A stretch of DNA of 64,000 nucleotides from Ditylenchus dipsaci (taxonomy: Eukaryota > Nematoda > Chromadorea > Rhabditida > Anguinidae), in contig SADC01000066.1 in assembly GCA_004194705.1 (NCBI GenBank), positions 248,001 to 312,000 of the forward strand. Direction: 5' to 3'. Of this stretch, positions 34,401-46,335 are shown piece by piece (the stretch's first letter is position 1; the number at the start of each line of letters is the position of its first letter). The position numbers and the translations under genes are program-made. The notes under the pieces are model-generated. The model was not told the origin of the DNA. It saw nothing but the letters and a program-made list of their open reading frames with translations, and made no database searches.

Positions 34401-37400
34401 CAGAAAGATGAGCTGTCAAATGGTTAGTAACTTGCCTGAGCGAAGTGATCAAAAAGTAGGCCAAAAACACAATGCCAAAAATATGATTTCGAATCAGGGG
34501 GGGGGGTGGCGTTTATTAGGTAGAGCCAACAATTTGTTTAACAAAAAGCATAAAAAATACATTGAAGTGTTTATTAAAATTTGAAACTCTAAATAAAAAA
34601 TAGAAATAAAGTTTGCACAAAATTTAGTCGGACAAAGCAGTGATCTATCGAGTGATGGAAAACGGCGAAGAAAATCAGGCTTTCACAGACGAAGTGGCCA
34701 ATTCACTTAACAACTTGTGGTCTGACAAAGGAGTGCGCAAAGCTTATGATATGCGTGCTGAATACCAACTCAACGACAGCTCCAAATAGTATGTTTCCAA
34801 ATTTTCTAAGACAAAATTGCCTTTTTAGATTTTTTTGTTGTGAAATAAAAGTGAGATTTTTTAAATTAAGCACCTGCAAATTAGTCTCTAGAGACAGGAT
34901 TAATATTACCTCAGATAATGTGCTAAATTTTATTTTTAGCTTTTGATACCTGCTAATTAGCATGTTTCAACATTAAATTTTTTAGCTTTCTGGATTCTGT
35001 GCAACGAATACACGAGGTATGACTTCAAATTAAAATTAAAAAATTTTGGCTCAAATTATTTTGCCCCATCGAATTATTGGGTTGTTCACACTGTTCATAG
35101 ACCCCCTCTAACTCACTTTTTTACCAATTACACTACGTGTACGCAGAGCAAGTCAAAGTCAAGGTCAAAGTCAAAGTTACTAGGTGTGTACGCACAGAAA
35201 GTCAAAGTAACAGCCAAGGTCAAAGTCAAAGGCAAAGTCAAGGTGAAAGTCAAAGTCAAAGTCATGGGGTGTGTACGCACAGGAAGTCAAAGTCAAGGTC
35301 ATCAATCAAAAACAATTTACTCATCCACAGAATTCTAACGGAAACTTTATTAGACAATTGATCTTTTGAACTTTTTTTTACTTTTTCGGGGTCCAAAACA
35401 TATTTTCGGACTAAATCGGGTATGCTGAAGATGGTTTGATAATGCGAAAATGCCGTTTTGTAAATACTTTTTGAGTTTTGGGAAATAATTGATTTTGCCT
35501 AAATCAATTATTCCCCAATACTCAAAAAGTATCCTAGAAAACAGCATTTTACCCTATCAAACCATCTTTAGCATGCCCGAATCAGTCCAGAAAATAGGTT
35601 TTGAATCCTGAAAAACGTAATTCTGTTTCAAACTTTTTTGAAACGCCAGTCAAAGTCAAAGTCAAGGGCAAAGTCAAAGTCATGCGTACACAGCCAAAAG
35701 TCAAGGTCAAAGGCAAAGTCAAAGTTGACTTGCAGGTTGACTTGCAAGTCAACTTTCTGTGCGTACACACAAAAAACTTTGACTTTGACCTTGACTTTGA
35801 CTTTGACTTGCTCTGCGTACACGAGGCATTACATAGCAAAGATAGTGTTTAAGTCTAATTATATTTTTCATGTTTACGGTGTTTGCCATTATCAGATTTG
35901 GGATTTGAGAAAAAAAATCGCAAAATTATCTTGGTTCCCTTACTTTTCATATTTTTTGAACTCCCGGCAAATTTTCAAGTTTAAATTTTTTTGACTTAAA
36001 CGAGACTTTGTAGTGATTTATAATGACTGCGAAGCTATATTGAAGTCAATATTAAAGTCAAGAAGAAAAATTCAAATTCAAAAATTTGGCGGGAATTCAA
36101 AAAAATTCAAAATGTAATGGGTTTTTTCTGTTTTATGGGGCTACCAAGGCGAAATTTCTAATTTTTTTCTTCTCAAATCTGATGATGGCAAACATATTAG
36201 AAAAATATTATTAGTCATAAAAATCAGATTTTCTATGTGGTTGGTAAAGAAGTGAGTTATAGGGGGCCACGAACTTTGTGAACGACCTAACATTAATGTG
36301 GGGTGGGGATGGCGGACTCCTACGGCTACTTTTGACATCGACTGCTTCTTCACATACATTTTCACATATTTTGTTTTATTATCTCACATGTTTTTACACC
36401 GTTTTGTAGCTGATATTTTTCTCTATCGATAAAGTGGTCAAACACCCTGATTAAAAATAATTTTGAGAAAATCACACCAGATATAAAGAGAAACTCCATT
36501 AAAAACAACTTAGGTAAAAAACCACGGTTTTTAGTGTGAGTTTGTTGTGATTTTCTCAAAAAAATTTTCAAAAAGAGTGTTTGACCACTCAATCGATAGA
36601 GAAAAGTCTCAGCTGCTAAACGGTGTGAAAAATCTGAGATCAGGAAACTAAATATGTAAAAAAAGTGGATGTGAAGTGAAGTAGTAGTCGATCTCAAAAA
36701 GTAGCCGTAGAAGTCCCCCCCCCTCCTTTAATTTACCCCGTCTAATCATTCATTTACCACACCAAATATTAAAAAAAAATTTATCTTACAATGTTCATGA
36801 TTTTTTTCGTACATTTTCCTACCGAGATGTAGCCCTGGATCTCAGCTTTCTAACAAGCCATTAACTGACTTACTGAGATTCTGAAAAGTTAGAGAGAAAA
36901 GTCTTTGTCTTTTTGAAAAAATTCGGTCTATACAAAGACTTTTTTCTCTAACTTTTACAGATCTCAGTGATTCAGTTGATAGCTTGTCAGAAAGCTGAGA
37001 TCTAGGGCTTCATTGTAGTATGAAAAGTCTGAAAAATTTAAAAAAAAAAGGTTAAAGAAATACTTGAGAGAAACAATTTTTTCGATTTGGTGGGCTGGAT
37101 GAATAATTGGGGGGGGAGGTGTGTGAAAGTACTTCACCAGGGCTGCTTTTTAAAAAGATTTGTCTTTTTTTGGAATCCAAAATCTTCGTTCTTTTTGAAA
37201 TTTTAGGCGAATTTTTTTTTCGCTTTAAATGACAATAAGCACTATATAAATGCAATTTTTTCTTCAAAAATGGTCAAAATGTTCTTTTTTGTCCAAATAT
37301 CCCTTTTTTTAATTTTAAGATGGCAGCCCTGATTTAGAGCCATTTTTTTGAATTTTTTTGTAAATTTCAGCCGGGCTACCGTCCATCTGAACAGGACATT

Positions 37401-40400
37401 TTGTACAGCAGAGTGGCAACTACAGGAGTTGTGGAAGTCAAGTTTAAAATAAAGGATTTGGACTTTAGGTATATTTGAAATAGAATGCTGGGTACCCTTT
37501 TTTCCCCTCTTGTTGACTTTAAAAGCATGTTTTTACTTTTTTTACAATCATTATGCAATTTTGTTGACACAAGGTTGTAGCTGAGGAATTTTCCTACAAG
37601 TTGATAATGTCCGAATCACTTTTGGTGAATTTGACACCAAGATAAAAGATTTTTGAGAAAAAAAATTCAGGAGCCAAGAGCTAAAAACAGACATTTTTCA
37701 AGATTTTCTTAACGTTTTTTTGAACAATTTTGACAACATATGCCAATATTTTCTTTTCATTGTTGTAGTTCACGCATTCACCAACCGTTTAGTTACAAAA
37801 TGCCTACAAAAGGTTTGGTTACAAAAAAGTTTTAGGCTTAGGAGGCAAAACATTTCTTGGCTCCTGCAAAAAACCAAAGTTTTGGCTCTTAAGCTTAGCG
37901 CTTTTCAATGACTAAATGTTTTCTGGGCAATTTCATGCTTGAACGGCAGTTTGATGATTGGACTACAACATGAAATAAATTAGAGGTTTTTCTCAATAAA
38001 AAGATTGAAAAAACAAAATGAATTATGAAGCTTAAAAACTCACAGCTCAAAAAAGCCATCCGGTATTCACTGCTTCATAATCATCTTGTTTTCCCACAAT
38101 TTCGTATTGAAGGACCTCTTATTTTATTTCCATGTTGTAGTTCGATCTTTTACCTGCTATTTAAGCACAAATCGGCCAGAAAAAATTTGGTCACCGAAAA
38201 GCTCTAGGCTTAGGAGCCAAAACTTGGTGTTTCTAAAGGCAAAAAATGTTGTGGCTCCTACACCTAGAGCTTTTTTGGACCAAGCTTTTTCTAGACATTT
38301 TTGTAATAAAACGGTAAGGAAATGCGTAAACTACAACAAAAAAAATTATTGGCATATTTTTTGAAATTGCTCAAAAAAGGCTAAAAATATCTCGAAAAAG
38401 TATATTTGTTTTTCAGCCCTTGGCTCCCGAATTTTTTTTCTCAAAAGCTTATATATCTTGGTCTCATATTCATCAAAAACAATTAGGGAATTTTTACTTG
38501 TAGAAAAATTCCTCAGCTACAACTCTATCCCAAAAAGGTTAAAAAATGTGTGCAACACGAGTGAAAAAAAAGCTTTCAAAGTCAGTGAGAGGCTAAAATG
38601 GGGTGCCCAGCACTGATTTGAAGGCGGAAACATTAAACGAAAAACTTTTTTTGAAACGAAAAACTTTTTGTTGAATTGTATTATTGACGTCCATAATTGT
38701 GTTTACTCACAAACAATTTACCTCCTAAATGTAGCTTTTAATCTCAGTTACATTTCAGTGGCAATAAGTTTGTGAGTCAACCAAGTTGTTAATAATATAA
38801 TTTAAACACAGTGCTCAAAGAAAAAATTAAATTGTTTACTGCTTTAAAAAGTGGAAGTTGCACTGTCTACAGTCAAATATCTTTAAACCAACACCTCCAA
38901 CCTGATTTGGGTGGCCAGCAAAGAAATAAGACAAAGTGACACCCTGACAGCCCGACACCCAGGGCCGATCCCACAATGAGAATTTCCCTCCATAACCCGA
39001 CATCCCTCTCATTTTCACTGAAATTTCCGCAAATGGAAAGAGATGAATATAATTGGTGCTAAAAAATTTCTCTCAAAAAAGTTAGTCTTGTCGTTTTCAC
39101 TTTTTGTCGGCTTTATTCATGTTCTTGCTTTTTAGATGAACCTTGAAAGCCAAACGCTGTTTACGCTATTGTTCTTATTTGTTTGAATGAAGTAAAAATC
39201 AGGGTGGGCACGATGTGGCTTTCAAGCCCCATCAAGAAGCACCACCATTTTCGGAGGCTTTCTATAAATCCTATTATTTCTTCGTTTTTTATTATGAAAA
39301 TAAGATCTCGAAAGTTCAAGAAAGAGATAAGGAAAATGTATTGAAATTGACATATAGAAATACTAGATATTCTAATAAAACACGTCAGAATTCAAGTCAT
39401 GAAAACCGAAAAAATATTTAAAAAGCACCAGCGGGCTTTAAAAGCCACACTCGGCCAACCTTGGTGAAAACCTAGATAAGCCACTACCTCTGTCTTGGAA
39501 AGAATTTCAGTTTTTTTAACTGATACTTGATTACTCGACACATTGATAGCCAGAGCCCTGGAAGCGGTTCCTACCAGCCCGACATCCAAAATTTACCAGG
39601 CACTCGGAGAGTGCCGGCTTTGTCGAAAACCCCCGGGATCACGCCGGCTAATTGTCTTGATCAGCTTTGATTACTTATACTTTTCCGTGCACCACAAGTT
39701 CCTGAGTTTGTCGATGCCCTTCAACGATTAGAGAATTATACTCTTTGGTACTTATTGGCTCTTAAATAAGTGGCCCCTGTTTTATCCTCTACCCCTCCTA
39801 ATACAGCCCTTTGTTCCTTTTAAACTCCCTTTTCTGGTCCTTTCATGGAAAAATTTTACTTAAAAATGAGTTTTGACCACTCCTAAAATCTTAATTTTGG
39901 GGTGGCGGGGTGGCTCATAACCGAGTAATTCTGAGGATTGAGCGGAGGGCTTATTCTCGAGGATCCGTTTTAGGAGAATGGGATGTGTATAACCAAGTAG
40001 CGCCCAATATCTCTTTCAGAAAATTAATTTCACTGCACAATCCGGCTCTAGAATATGTCTGGCCCCCTGTTGTTTTTTTTTCTGAAAAATGCCTTGGTCA
40101 ACCCCCAAAATATTTTGTAAAAAAGTCAAATGCCTTGGCTTAAAAATTATATTATCGAAATGAAAGTGAAAAAAATCTAACTTATTCAATATTTTAAGGG
40201 TGTTTGATGTGGGTGGTCAAAGATCAGAGAGAAGGAAATGGATTCATTGTTTCGGTGAGAAATCCTATTTAAGCATATATGTAGCTTAAAAAAGTGCAGC
40301 GACAATCTAAACGTACATTTCATTTGTTTAGACAATGTGGAGTCTATTATTTTCATTACCGCTGTTAGTGAATACGATCAAGTGCTATTTGAGGACGAGA

Positions 40401-42594
40401 CAACAGTAAGTTTTTGAGGTATACTAACACACGGTGAGGCAAACAAACACATATTTTTTGTCTCTGGTTCAGTTTCTCGATTCAAGTATTGGTAAATTTT
40501 CGGTGTCCTCTAAGCCGAAAATTTTGTAAAAAAATTTCTGACGCCGTTCAAGTCTTAAAAGTCTACACACCTTTTTAAAGTTAAAAATTGATTTTTTCAG
40601 AACAGGATGATATAGAGTCAATGCAGCTGTTTTCATCGATTTGCAACAGTTCATGGTTTTTGAATACAGCCATGATTCTTTTTATGAACAAAAAGGATTT
40701 GTTTGCGGAAAAGATTCAAAGGGTTAGTCACTTAAACCAAAACAACAAAGCAAGTAGCAAAATAAAGTGCATTAAAAGGTGAACATTACCACCTGTTTTT
40801 CCTGACTACGAAGGTAAACTCATAATTTAACTTATTATTTGACAAAAAAATATTAATTTTCAGGCAATCAAACTACGAAGAAGCTTTAAACTTCATAAAA
40901 ATGAAGTTTAGCGAGCTTAACCAGCACCCAGACAAGGCACGTTTTTGGCTTAATTGGCGTTAATAAGCCTTTGATTGTTAAATAATTTACTTTTTGCAGA
41001 AGACAATTTACATGCATGAGACTGTAAGTGCTTTTGCAGTAATAAAAGAAAAAAGACATAAGTTACAAAATTTAGGTGCCACAGATACAAATCAAGTATG
41101 AATAGGTTATAGGCAACATTTTTACCCACACCTTCACCTATACTTTTACTGAATAATAACAGAAATACAAAAAAGTGTCTTTAATATTTTGGACCGGGAA
41201 ACTGTCATTTTCATGCTCAGTTCAGACCTTTATTAGTAAGCACCAGAGTATTAACAACCCCCACTCATGAAAAGAGGTTTGAGGACAGTAGTTTTGTCTA
41301 AAGTTGTAAAACATATCATTTGACACATAAGATACTCGATCAAAATGATTTTCTTGACCGTATAGTCATTAAGGATAAATTTTTCGGCCTTATATGTGTT
41401 CGCACTCCTTCCGAAAAAGTTGCCTTGGTCTCCCCTGTTGTTTTTTTTGCATTTTTTTATTTAAATAATTTTCAAAAATCTTTTGATTTCAACAAATTTT
41501 CACCATCGGACAGCTGCCTATACATCAAAATGTTATTTTTTAGCTTTATTTTTGTATGACTAAAAGAATCGAAATACAAAAATTACATATTTTGTCGGAA
41601 TTTTTTTAAAAGAATCACAAAATACGACAAATACCGTATTTCCTCTAATAGACCCCCGGTAGCTTTATTTTAGGATCCCCAAAATTCTGAAAATTTTGGG
41701 TCGATCTCAAGATTCTTGGGTGCTCAACCAATTTTTTTTAAAGTGCAATCGGTAGGGCGTGGAAGTTAAAAAAACGCATTAAACAGCTTTGGAAAATATT
41801 TACACTGCTCCGAGATACAGATTCCTGAAAGTCGAGGGGTGGCTCTATTAGATATATGGAAATTCATAAATATATTAAAATAAACCAAAAAGAAAAGTCG
41901 GCAAAGAAAAAATGAGGGAACCAAGGAAAATTATAAAAAAAATTGCGAAAAAAATAACAAGGGACTACGCCACTTTTTAAGAGAGGTGCGAACACATATA
42001 GAGTGAACTTTTAAATTTTTATTTTAAATTTAAAAAAATAGACCTAATTCAGTAAAGACTATCTTAAAATTTCGGCGTGCCTATAACTCACCAATTAGAG
42101 AACTCATCAAAAACTATTTCATCAAAAAGACATTTCATCAAAAAATGGTTTCATCAAAGAACCGTTGTAATCAGTGATATCCTCTGAATTACAACGTTTT
42201 TTTGATGAAACCATTTTTTGATGAAATGTTCTTTTTGTTCAAATAGTTTATTGATGAGTTCTCTAATTGGTGAGTTATAGGCACGCCAAAAAATTCACCT
42301 TACTTCAACCTTGACCAATCTTGTCGCTTGAACTTCTAAAAATCGACAGACCAGACATTTTTTCACTAATAGAGACAAATGTCATGCGCAATTGTCTTTT
42401 TTGTTAACTGTAACAAAAGGGACAAAGTCGGGTGACCCTTGTCACTCTTTATGTGCAAATGACAAATGTTGCCATATAAATCTACAAAATATTATAGAAT
42501 TAAAAGAGCCCCCAGTTATTTAGTGCAATTGGTAATTTCTCGGTGATTGACACATTATCCAGGAAAAATCTGCAAAAAGGCTGGAATGATGTGA
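31499..42594 (+). CDS. Heterotrimeric G-protein alpha subunit
   Basis: GTP-binding signal transducer acting under membrane receptors. Exons: 31499-31525 (MGSLTSSCQ, myristoylation-type MGxxxS start with a Cys), 32482-32584, 32641-32655, 33146-33173 (together [18 protein letters not shown], the P-loop with Cys where most have Ser), 33639-33724, 33767-33825, 34628-34788, 34986-35016, 37371-37468 (SRVATTG), 40199-40254 ([12 protein letters not shown], catalytic Gln kept), 40332-40405. These 11 exons join in perfect phase. From 40601 the exons remain recognisable: 40601-40722 (FMNKKDLF), 40779-40813, 40864-40936, 41000-41023, 41076-41095 (ATDTNQ), 42524-42594 (RKNLQK, then AGMM in a shifted frame). 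Each of these needs a one- or two-base correction. The gene is either intact with consensus errors or recently decaying at its 3' end. The subfamily is not settled. Confidence 0.85.
31739..31807 (+). repeat. tRNA-like sequence (SINE or decayed tRNA)
   Basis: GCTCAGTGGTAGAGC is a tRNA D-arm/A-box and GGTTCGATTCC a T-arm/B-box. The acceptor and anticodon stems do not fold properly. It lies in intron 1 of the G-alpha gene, about 70 bp after a block (31607-31670) that recurs at 51475-51545. Confidence 0.6.
33208..33425. mobile_element. CGGTTAACCG-rich element, copy 3
   Basis: Left end TAGGGTGGTACGGTTACGG, right end AACCGACCGCATACCACCC. It has the same interior motifs as copies 1 and 2. It lies in an intron of the G-alpha gene. 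Confidence 0.65.
33438..33621. mobile_element. Pogo-like MITE with TTATCCGGCAC repeats
   Basis: CAGTCAAACCTCGGTTTGCC at the left, GGATAACCGAGATTTGACTG at the right. Internal copies of TTATCCGGCACxC add to the arms. It lies in a G-alpha intron, ending 17 bp before the next exon (33639). Confidence 0.75.
33905..34290. mobile_element. CCTTGGTCCCCC-family MITE, decayed
   Basis: The left arm starts GGCTCTATATGTCTTCGAGG. The core pair TTGGCCAGTATATGTTAAGA and GTAACATACGCTGGCCAAG is clear, and the right arm has GGGGGACCAAGGCAAA. It lies in a G-alpha intron. Confidence 0.6.
34285..34525. mobile_element. TACCGTATT-family MITE, right end lost
   Basis: TACCGTATTTCCTCTTATTA at the left, GGCGTTTATTAGGTAG at the right. 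Inner GTCACTTCTCTCAGACAAGTT pairs with CTTGCCTGAGCGAAGTGA. It lies in a G-alpha intron. Confidence 0.6.
35134..35826. mobile_element. Foldback element: GTCAAA hexamer arms, core B
   Basis: Both arms are arrays of AAAGTC/GTCAAA hexamers punctuated by GTGTACGCACAG-type motifs. The outermost ends read CGTGTACGCAGAGCAAGTC and its complement. The left arm (35134-35300) and right arm (35648-35826) enclose a palindromic core at 35360-35628 with GGCATGC-type GGGTATGCTGAAGATGG and its complement. The core is shared with 45466 and 48558. It lies in a G-alpha intron. Confidence 0.85.
36300..36720. mobile_element. Palindromic MITE in a G-alpha intron
   Basis: The outer GGACTCCTACGGCTACTTTT pairs with AAAAAGTAGCCGTAGAAGTC. 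Inner arms carry TCGATAAAGTGGTCAAACAC and its complement, centred near 36510. Confidence 0.75.
36770..37045. mobile_element. Core D palindrome without array arms
   Basis: Palindrome centred near 36910 with ATGTAGCCCTGGATCTCAGC, CTTTCTAACAAGCCATTAAC and CTTTTTTCTCTAAC. This is the same core as inside the 22135-22610 foldback, but here no TTTACGCCCTC array flanks it. It lies in a G-alpha intron. Confidence 0.75.
37494..38615. mobile_element. 1.1-kb palindromic element in a G-alpha intron
   Basis: Ends ATGCTGGGTACCC and GGGTGCCCAGCA. The arms are about 450 bp and include GGAATTTTCCTACAAG/CTTGTAGAAAAATTCC and TAGGCTTAGGAGGCAAAAC against its degenerate complement. No transposase is seen. Confidence 0.7.
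41388..42003. mobile_element. CCTTGGTC-family palindrome with nested TACCGTATT MITE
   Basis: GGCCTTATATGTGTTCGCAC at the left pairs with GTGCGAACACATATAGAG at the right. A degenerate TACCGTATTTCCTCTAATAG MITE (41634-41870) is nested inside. It lies in the last G-alpha intron. Confidence 0.65.
42073..42287. mobile_element. Near-perfect palindrome with ATTTCATCAAAAA repeats
   Basis: GGCGTGCCTATAACTCACCA pairs with TGGTGAGTTATAGGCACGCC. The arms contain three or four copies of TTTCATCAAAAA. It lies in the last G-alpha intron. Confidence 0.8.
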
Positions 42595-42829
42595 GCAAAG
42601 AATATAGTCTTTTCAAAGTATACACTTCGATTCCCAAAGCAACTGGTGCCTTTCACAAACAAGGCTTGCAGCCAAGCTTACTTTAGCGATCTCAATGCGA
42701 TACAAATGAGCTTTTTCACTGCTGAATCCAAATCCACATATATTTTACGTCGATTAAACAACACTTTTTATATTTCATATGTTTGTACAAAAATAGATAA
42801 TAAAGTAAATGTTTTTGTATTTGCATTTT

Positions 42830-43095
42830 ATAAGGAGCATCATTGGCCCTATCCCTCGACGGGGGAGGGGGGGGGGGTTTCCTTGGTTCCCTTGTAGTTG
42901 TTTTGTGATTTTTTTAGACTGAGGCTTAAGCAAAGGTAGGCCAGCGTATGTTACGACAAACTTCAGCCTGAGTCTAAGATACGTTTGAGTCCGTCCCAAT
43001 ATACGCTGGCCAATCCTTGCCTCAGCCGGAAGCCGAAAATCACAAAAAATAACATGGGGGACCAAGGCAACACCCCCATTGAGTGATAGAGCCAA
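42830..43095. mobile_element. CCTTGGTCCCCC-family MITE after the G-alpha gene
   Basis: TTCCTTGGTTCCCTTGTAG faces AACATGGGGGACCAAGG, and GGCCAGCGTATGTTACGAC faces CAATATACGCTGGCC. Centre near 42970. Confidence 0.7.
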
Positions 43096-43434
43096 TCTTT
43101 CAGGCAAAAACTTCACATATATAATTTACATATTGATTTTTTGAAATATCCGGGTCTTACGGGCGAAAAGAAGAATCCATGGCCAAACAAAAGAAATCTA
43201 TGGGCAAGAACGAGAATTCTATGGATAGGAACAACAATTCTACGTTTCTTCAAAATCTATGGCAAAGAATATGCTATGGAGAAAAAGAAGTATTATCTAA
43301 ACCAAACTAAGAGAGCAGCCTTAACAAAGCGTAGAATGTAAATAAAGAACTTTATCAGAACTAACTTACAACAACAAAATGATTCTTAATAACAACAATA
43401 GAGTCGCTGTCTTGATTGGCACTTATTGACTCAG

Positions 43435-44684
43435 TCAACGGCATCCAATCAGGCTCTGATCCTTGGAAGGCTTGGTGGAACTACTGGACACTTGACCACT
43501 GCTTAGCACTTCCTCAAAGTCTATGTCACCAACCAGATCTGGACCGAAAGAAATCAGTGAATGTTGCAGTACAAAGACCTGGAACACTACCTGGCTCCAT
43601 CATCTGATTTCTTCTTACGATTTGATTTATCCACTAACTTCTTCAGCTGGTTAAGGGATCCGATTCCAAGCTGAGTTAAAATATGCGGCAACATCTCTTC
43701 CAACGCTAACAAATGGTCATAGAAAAAGTGGTCTCGGCAATTGTAAAAACTCACGTTTTCTTCTCAGCTACTCCAGTGATCTAAACCTAATACGCCTTAG
43801 TGAACTATAACAAGAGAGAAGATTTCTGCAACATACCGAGAAAGTATTCGACGGATAGAAGCCTGCACCTTGGGAACGTTGAAGTGGATCACGGAGCCTG
43901 GTAATTTTTTAAGAATTTAGAGCAAACGAGTAACACCCGACTCACCGTCATCGCAAATCATGTTGACCTGCAGAGGAAAAAGGATGTATAAAAAAGAATA
44001 TCCCCCCGCTCACATAGGCGAGTCGAGGTCGAGCTCGTGTTTTTCAACCTTTTTGGTGATCAGAGAGAAAATTTTCTATATTTTTTGCCTTCTTTATATA
44101 CTAAACGAAAGCTTAGATTCCGAGCTATCTTATACATCAAAAATTTTTCATTATCGTGACAAAAGTAAAATGTGATGTCTAGGGTGGACGAGGTCCTGGT
44201 CGAGGTAGCTCGACCTGGACCTCGACCACTCTCTAATTTTGTGCTGTTATATGCATTTTTGTTACATCAATAAAATAGTTTCCGATTTAGAAGATAGCTC
44301 AGAATCTAAGCTTTCGTTTGGTATATAAAGAGTGAGAAAAACTATAGAAAAAATTCCCTCTAATCACCAAAAAGGTCGAGAAAACATGAGCACGACCTCG
44401 ACTCGGCTATGTGATCAGGGGGTTACATAATTTTAAAATTAACCAACCTCATCGATTGAAGGAATCATTGTGACCGAGATTTTCTTCAGATGTGTCTGCA
44501 GCTTCTTGTCGTCAGTTGCAGCCGTCTTTGTGCACCACCTTCTTCTTACGGCGAGCAGTGCCCTGAACAATAGACATTTTCAATGAAACACTAGGGATAT
44601 TAGAAAACTCTCCACCTTTCCACGGTTCTGACTGACTCGGCATTCTGCTGCAGCTTCTTTGATTTTTTCGTCGGTTGCTTCCAT
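43435..44684 (-). CDS. icd-1: Nascent polypeptide-associated complex beta subunit (BTF3/ICD type)
   Basis: NAC-beta binds ribosomes at the tunnel exit as a heterodimer with NAC-alpha. Exons: 44616-44684 ([15 protein letters not shown]…), 44448-44562 ([12 protein letters not shown], the ribosome-binding motif, then [14 protein letters not shown]), 43946-43967 (VNMICDDG), 43837-43897 ([14 protein letters not shown]), 43755-43780 (ITGVAEKK), 43591-43705 ([17 protein letters not shown]), 43435-43538 ([11 protein letters not shown] to stop). Family motifs occur in the correct order across all exons. Frame breaks: one extra A in CACAAAGACGG, one missing C after GCTTCTATCC, one base near the AAAAC end of exon 5, and one before the last exon. 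All but the last lie in homopolymers, so consensus errors are plausible. A MITE occupies intron 2. The ortholog symbol is by resemblance. Confidence 0.82.
43995..44425. mobile_element. Palindromic MITE in NAC-beta intron 2
   Basis: CTCACATAGGCGAGTCGAGG pairs with CCTCGACTCGGCTATGTGAT. The centre near 44205 is itself a tight palindrome (GGTCCTGGTCGAGGTAGCTC, continuing into GACCTGGACC). Confidence 0.8.
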
Positions 44685-44970
44685 TTCACGAGCCTTGTTC
44701 AATTATCGAGCAAACTACAAAAACATGCATTAAAAAATTATTTACTGCCCTTACATAATTTTGATATAAACTGTAGAGCTGAAGCCAATAAACCGGCACA
44801 ATCATTTTTATGCGCAAATTTACTTTATTTTGGCGCTATACTCTGAGAAGCCAAAAACTTTGACTTATGAAAGTTAAAAACATGAGTAATAATGCAGTTA
44901 TGAAACTGAGGTAATTTTCCGAGCACAAAATCAGCAAAAACTTTGGCCCATAGGGAATTTCAAAAGGTAA

Positions 44971-45930
44971 TATTTAATTTTGGCCACAGAATTTGAAAAA
45001 TTGGCCACAGATTATTTGAAAAGGCTGTAAGTGAATTGCAGCGGTAAAACTGTGAATTTCAACGGTAAATTAATTTTTTCAACGGTATTTTCAAATTTGC
45101 CATAAAACAATGAAATTCAACGGTAATTGTGAAATTCAGCGGTAAATTTATCGTAAGTCGACTTCACAGTCTCGTTGCCTCATAGAAATGACCCAAGGTT
45201 AAATAGTTGGCGCAAAGCATAAATTTTGTTTCAGATGAATCCTTATATTTGATACAACAAATAAGACAACGGACTGTGAAGTTGACTTTACGATAAATTT
45301 ACCGCTGAATTTCATTGTTTTATGGCAAATTTGAAAATACCGTTGAAAAAAATTAATTTACCGTTGAAATTCACAGTTTTACCGCTGCAATTCAATTTGA
45401 GCCATTTGAAAATTGCCACAGATTTAAAAATTGGCCACAGATATTTGAAAATTGGCCACAGATTCGTGGTCGTCCACTTGAAATAAATTTTTAACGTCTT
45501 TCGGGTTCCAGAAGCTGCTTTCTGGACTAATTCGGGCATGCTGAAGACGGTTTGATAACAGTAAATAAGGTTTTGTAGGGTATTTTTTGAGTATTGGACA
45601 ATAACTGATTTACCAAAACTCAATTTTACCATTAACTCAAAAAATACCCCACAAAACGGCATATTACCATTATGAACCATCTTAAGCATGCCCGAACTAG
45701 TCCAGAAAACAGCTTCTGGAACCCGAAAAACGTTAAAAAATTTATTTCAAGTGGACGACCACTTCCAAGTGGACGACCACGAATCTGTGGCCAATTTTCA
45801 AATATCTGTGGCCAGTTTTCAAATATCTGTGGCCAATTTTCATATATCTGTGGCCATTTTCATAAATCTGTGGCCAAAATTAATATTCTGTGGCCATTTT
45901 TCACAATTCTGTGGCCAAAATTAAATACCA
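44971..45930. mobile_element. Foldback element: TGGCCACAGAT arms, core B, nested CGGTAAA element
   Basis: The left arm has five units of TTGGCCACAGAT split by an insertion; the right arm (45782-45930) has six of ATCTGTGGCCA. Core B (45466-45783) begins GTGGTCGTCCACTTG and contains TTCGGGCATGCTGAAGACGG. The insertion in the left arm (45023-45408) is itself a palindrome whose arms repeat CGGTAAA about five times. Confidence 0.85.
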
Positions 45931-46335
45931 CCCATTTCAAAAGCTGGGAAAATTTGGCATAGGGACGTTTAGCGGTTGGCGGCGACAATGTCCCAAAAAC
46001 CACTAAACGTCACACCCAAACGCCAAGCTTTTGAATTTTTTTTTTAATGAATTTTTTAGTTGCTTGAGTCAATAGTCTGCTAAAAGTGGATGACTATTCC
46101 ATATCCACATATCCACAATTTCCATATCCACAATGTTGACGATGGCTAATCAATCTTTCGCCTTGATATTCTGTGCTTTTACCAATACTTTTTCCGGCAC
46201 ATTTTAATTCGTCCTGACACCCCAAAACATAAACACGTTACCAAAGTATGAACACGCCGTATTTTATTCAACTTCAAAGCAATTACAACTCTCAACAATC
46301 GGTTAGACAACTAATATTTCTAAACTTTTGGTCTC

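Noticed and set aside
35134..35994. Several overlapping 64-118 codon frames of the type VKVKVKV and SKSKSKS on both strands
   Set aside because: They arise from the GTCAAA hexamer arrays, where every frame is open.
40405..41095. Non-canonical introns beginning one base after the G of GT in several G-alpha junctions
   Set aside because: Shifting each donor by one base restores frame at three joins, but canonical GT and AG are present at all of them and single-base errors are demonstrably common in this window.
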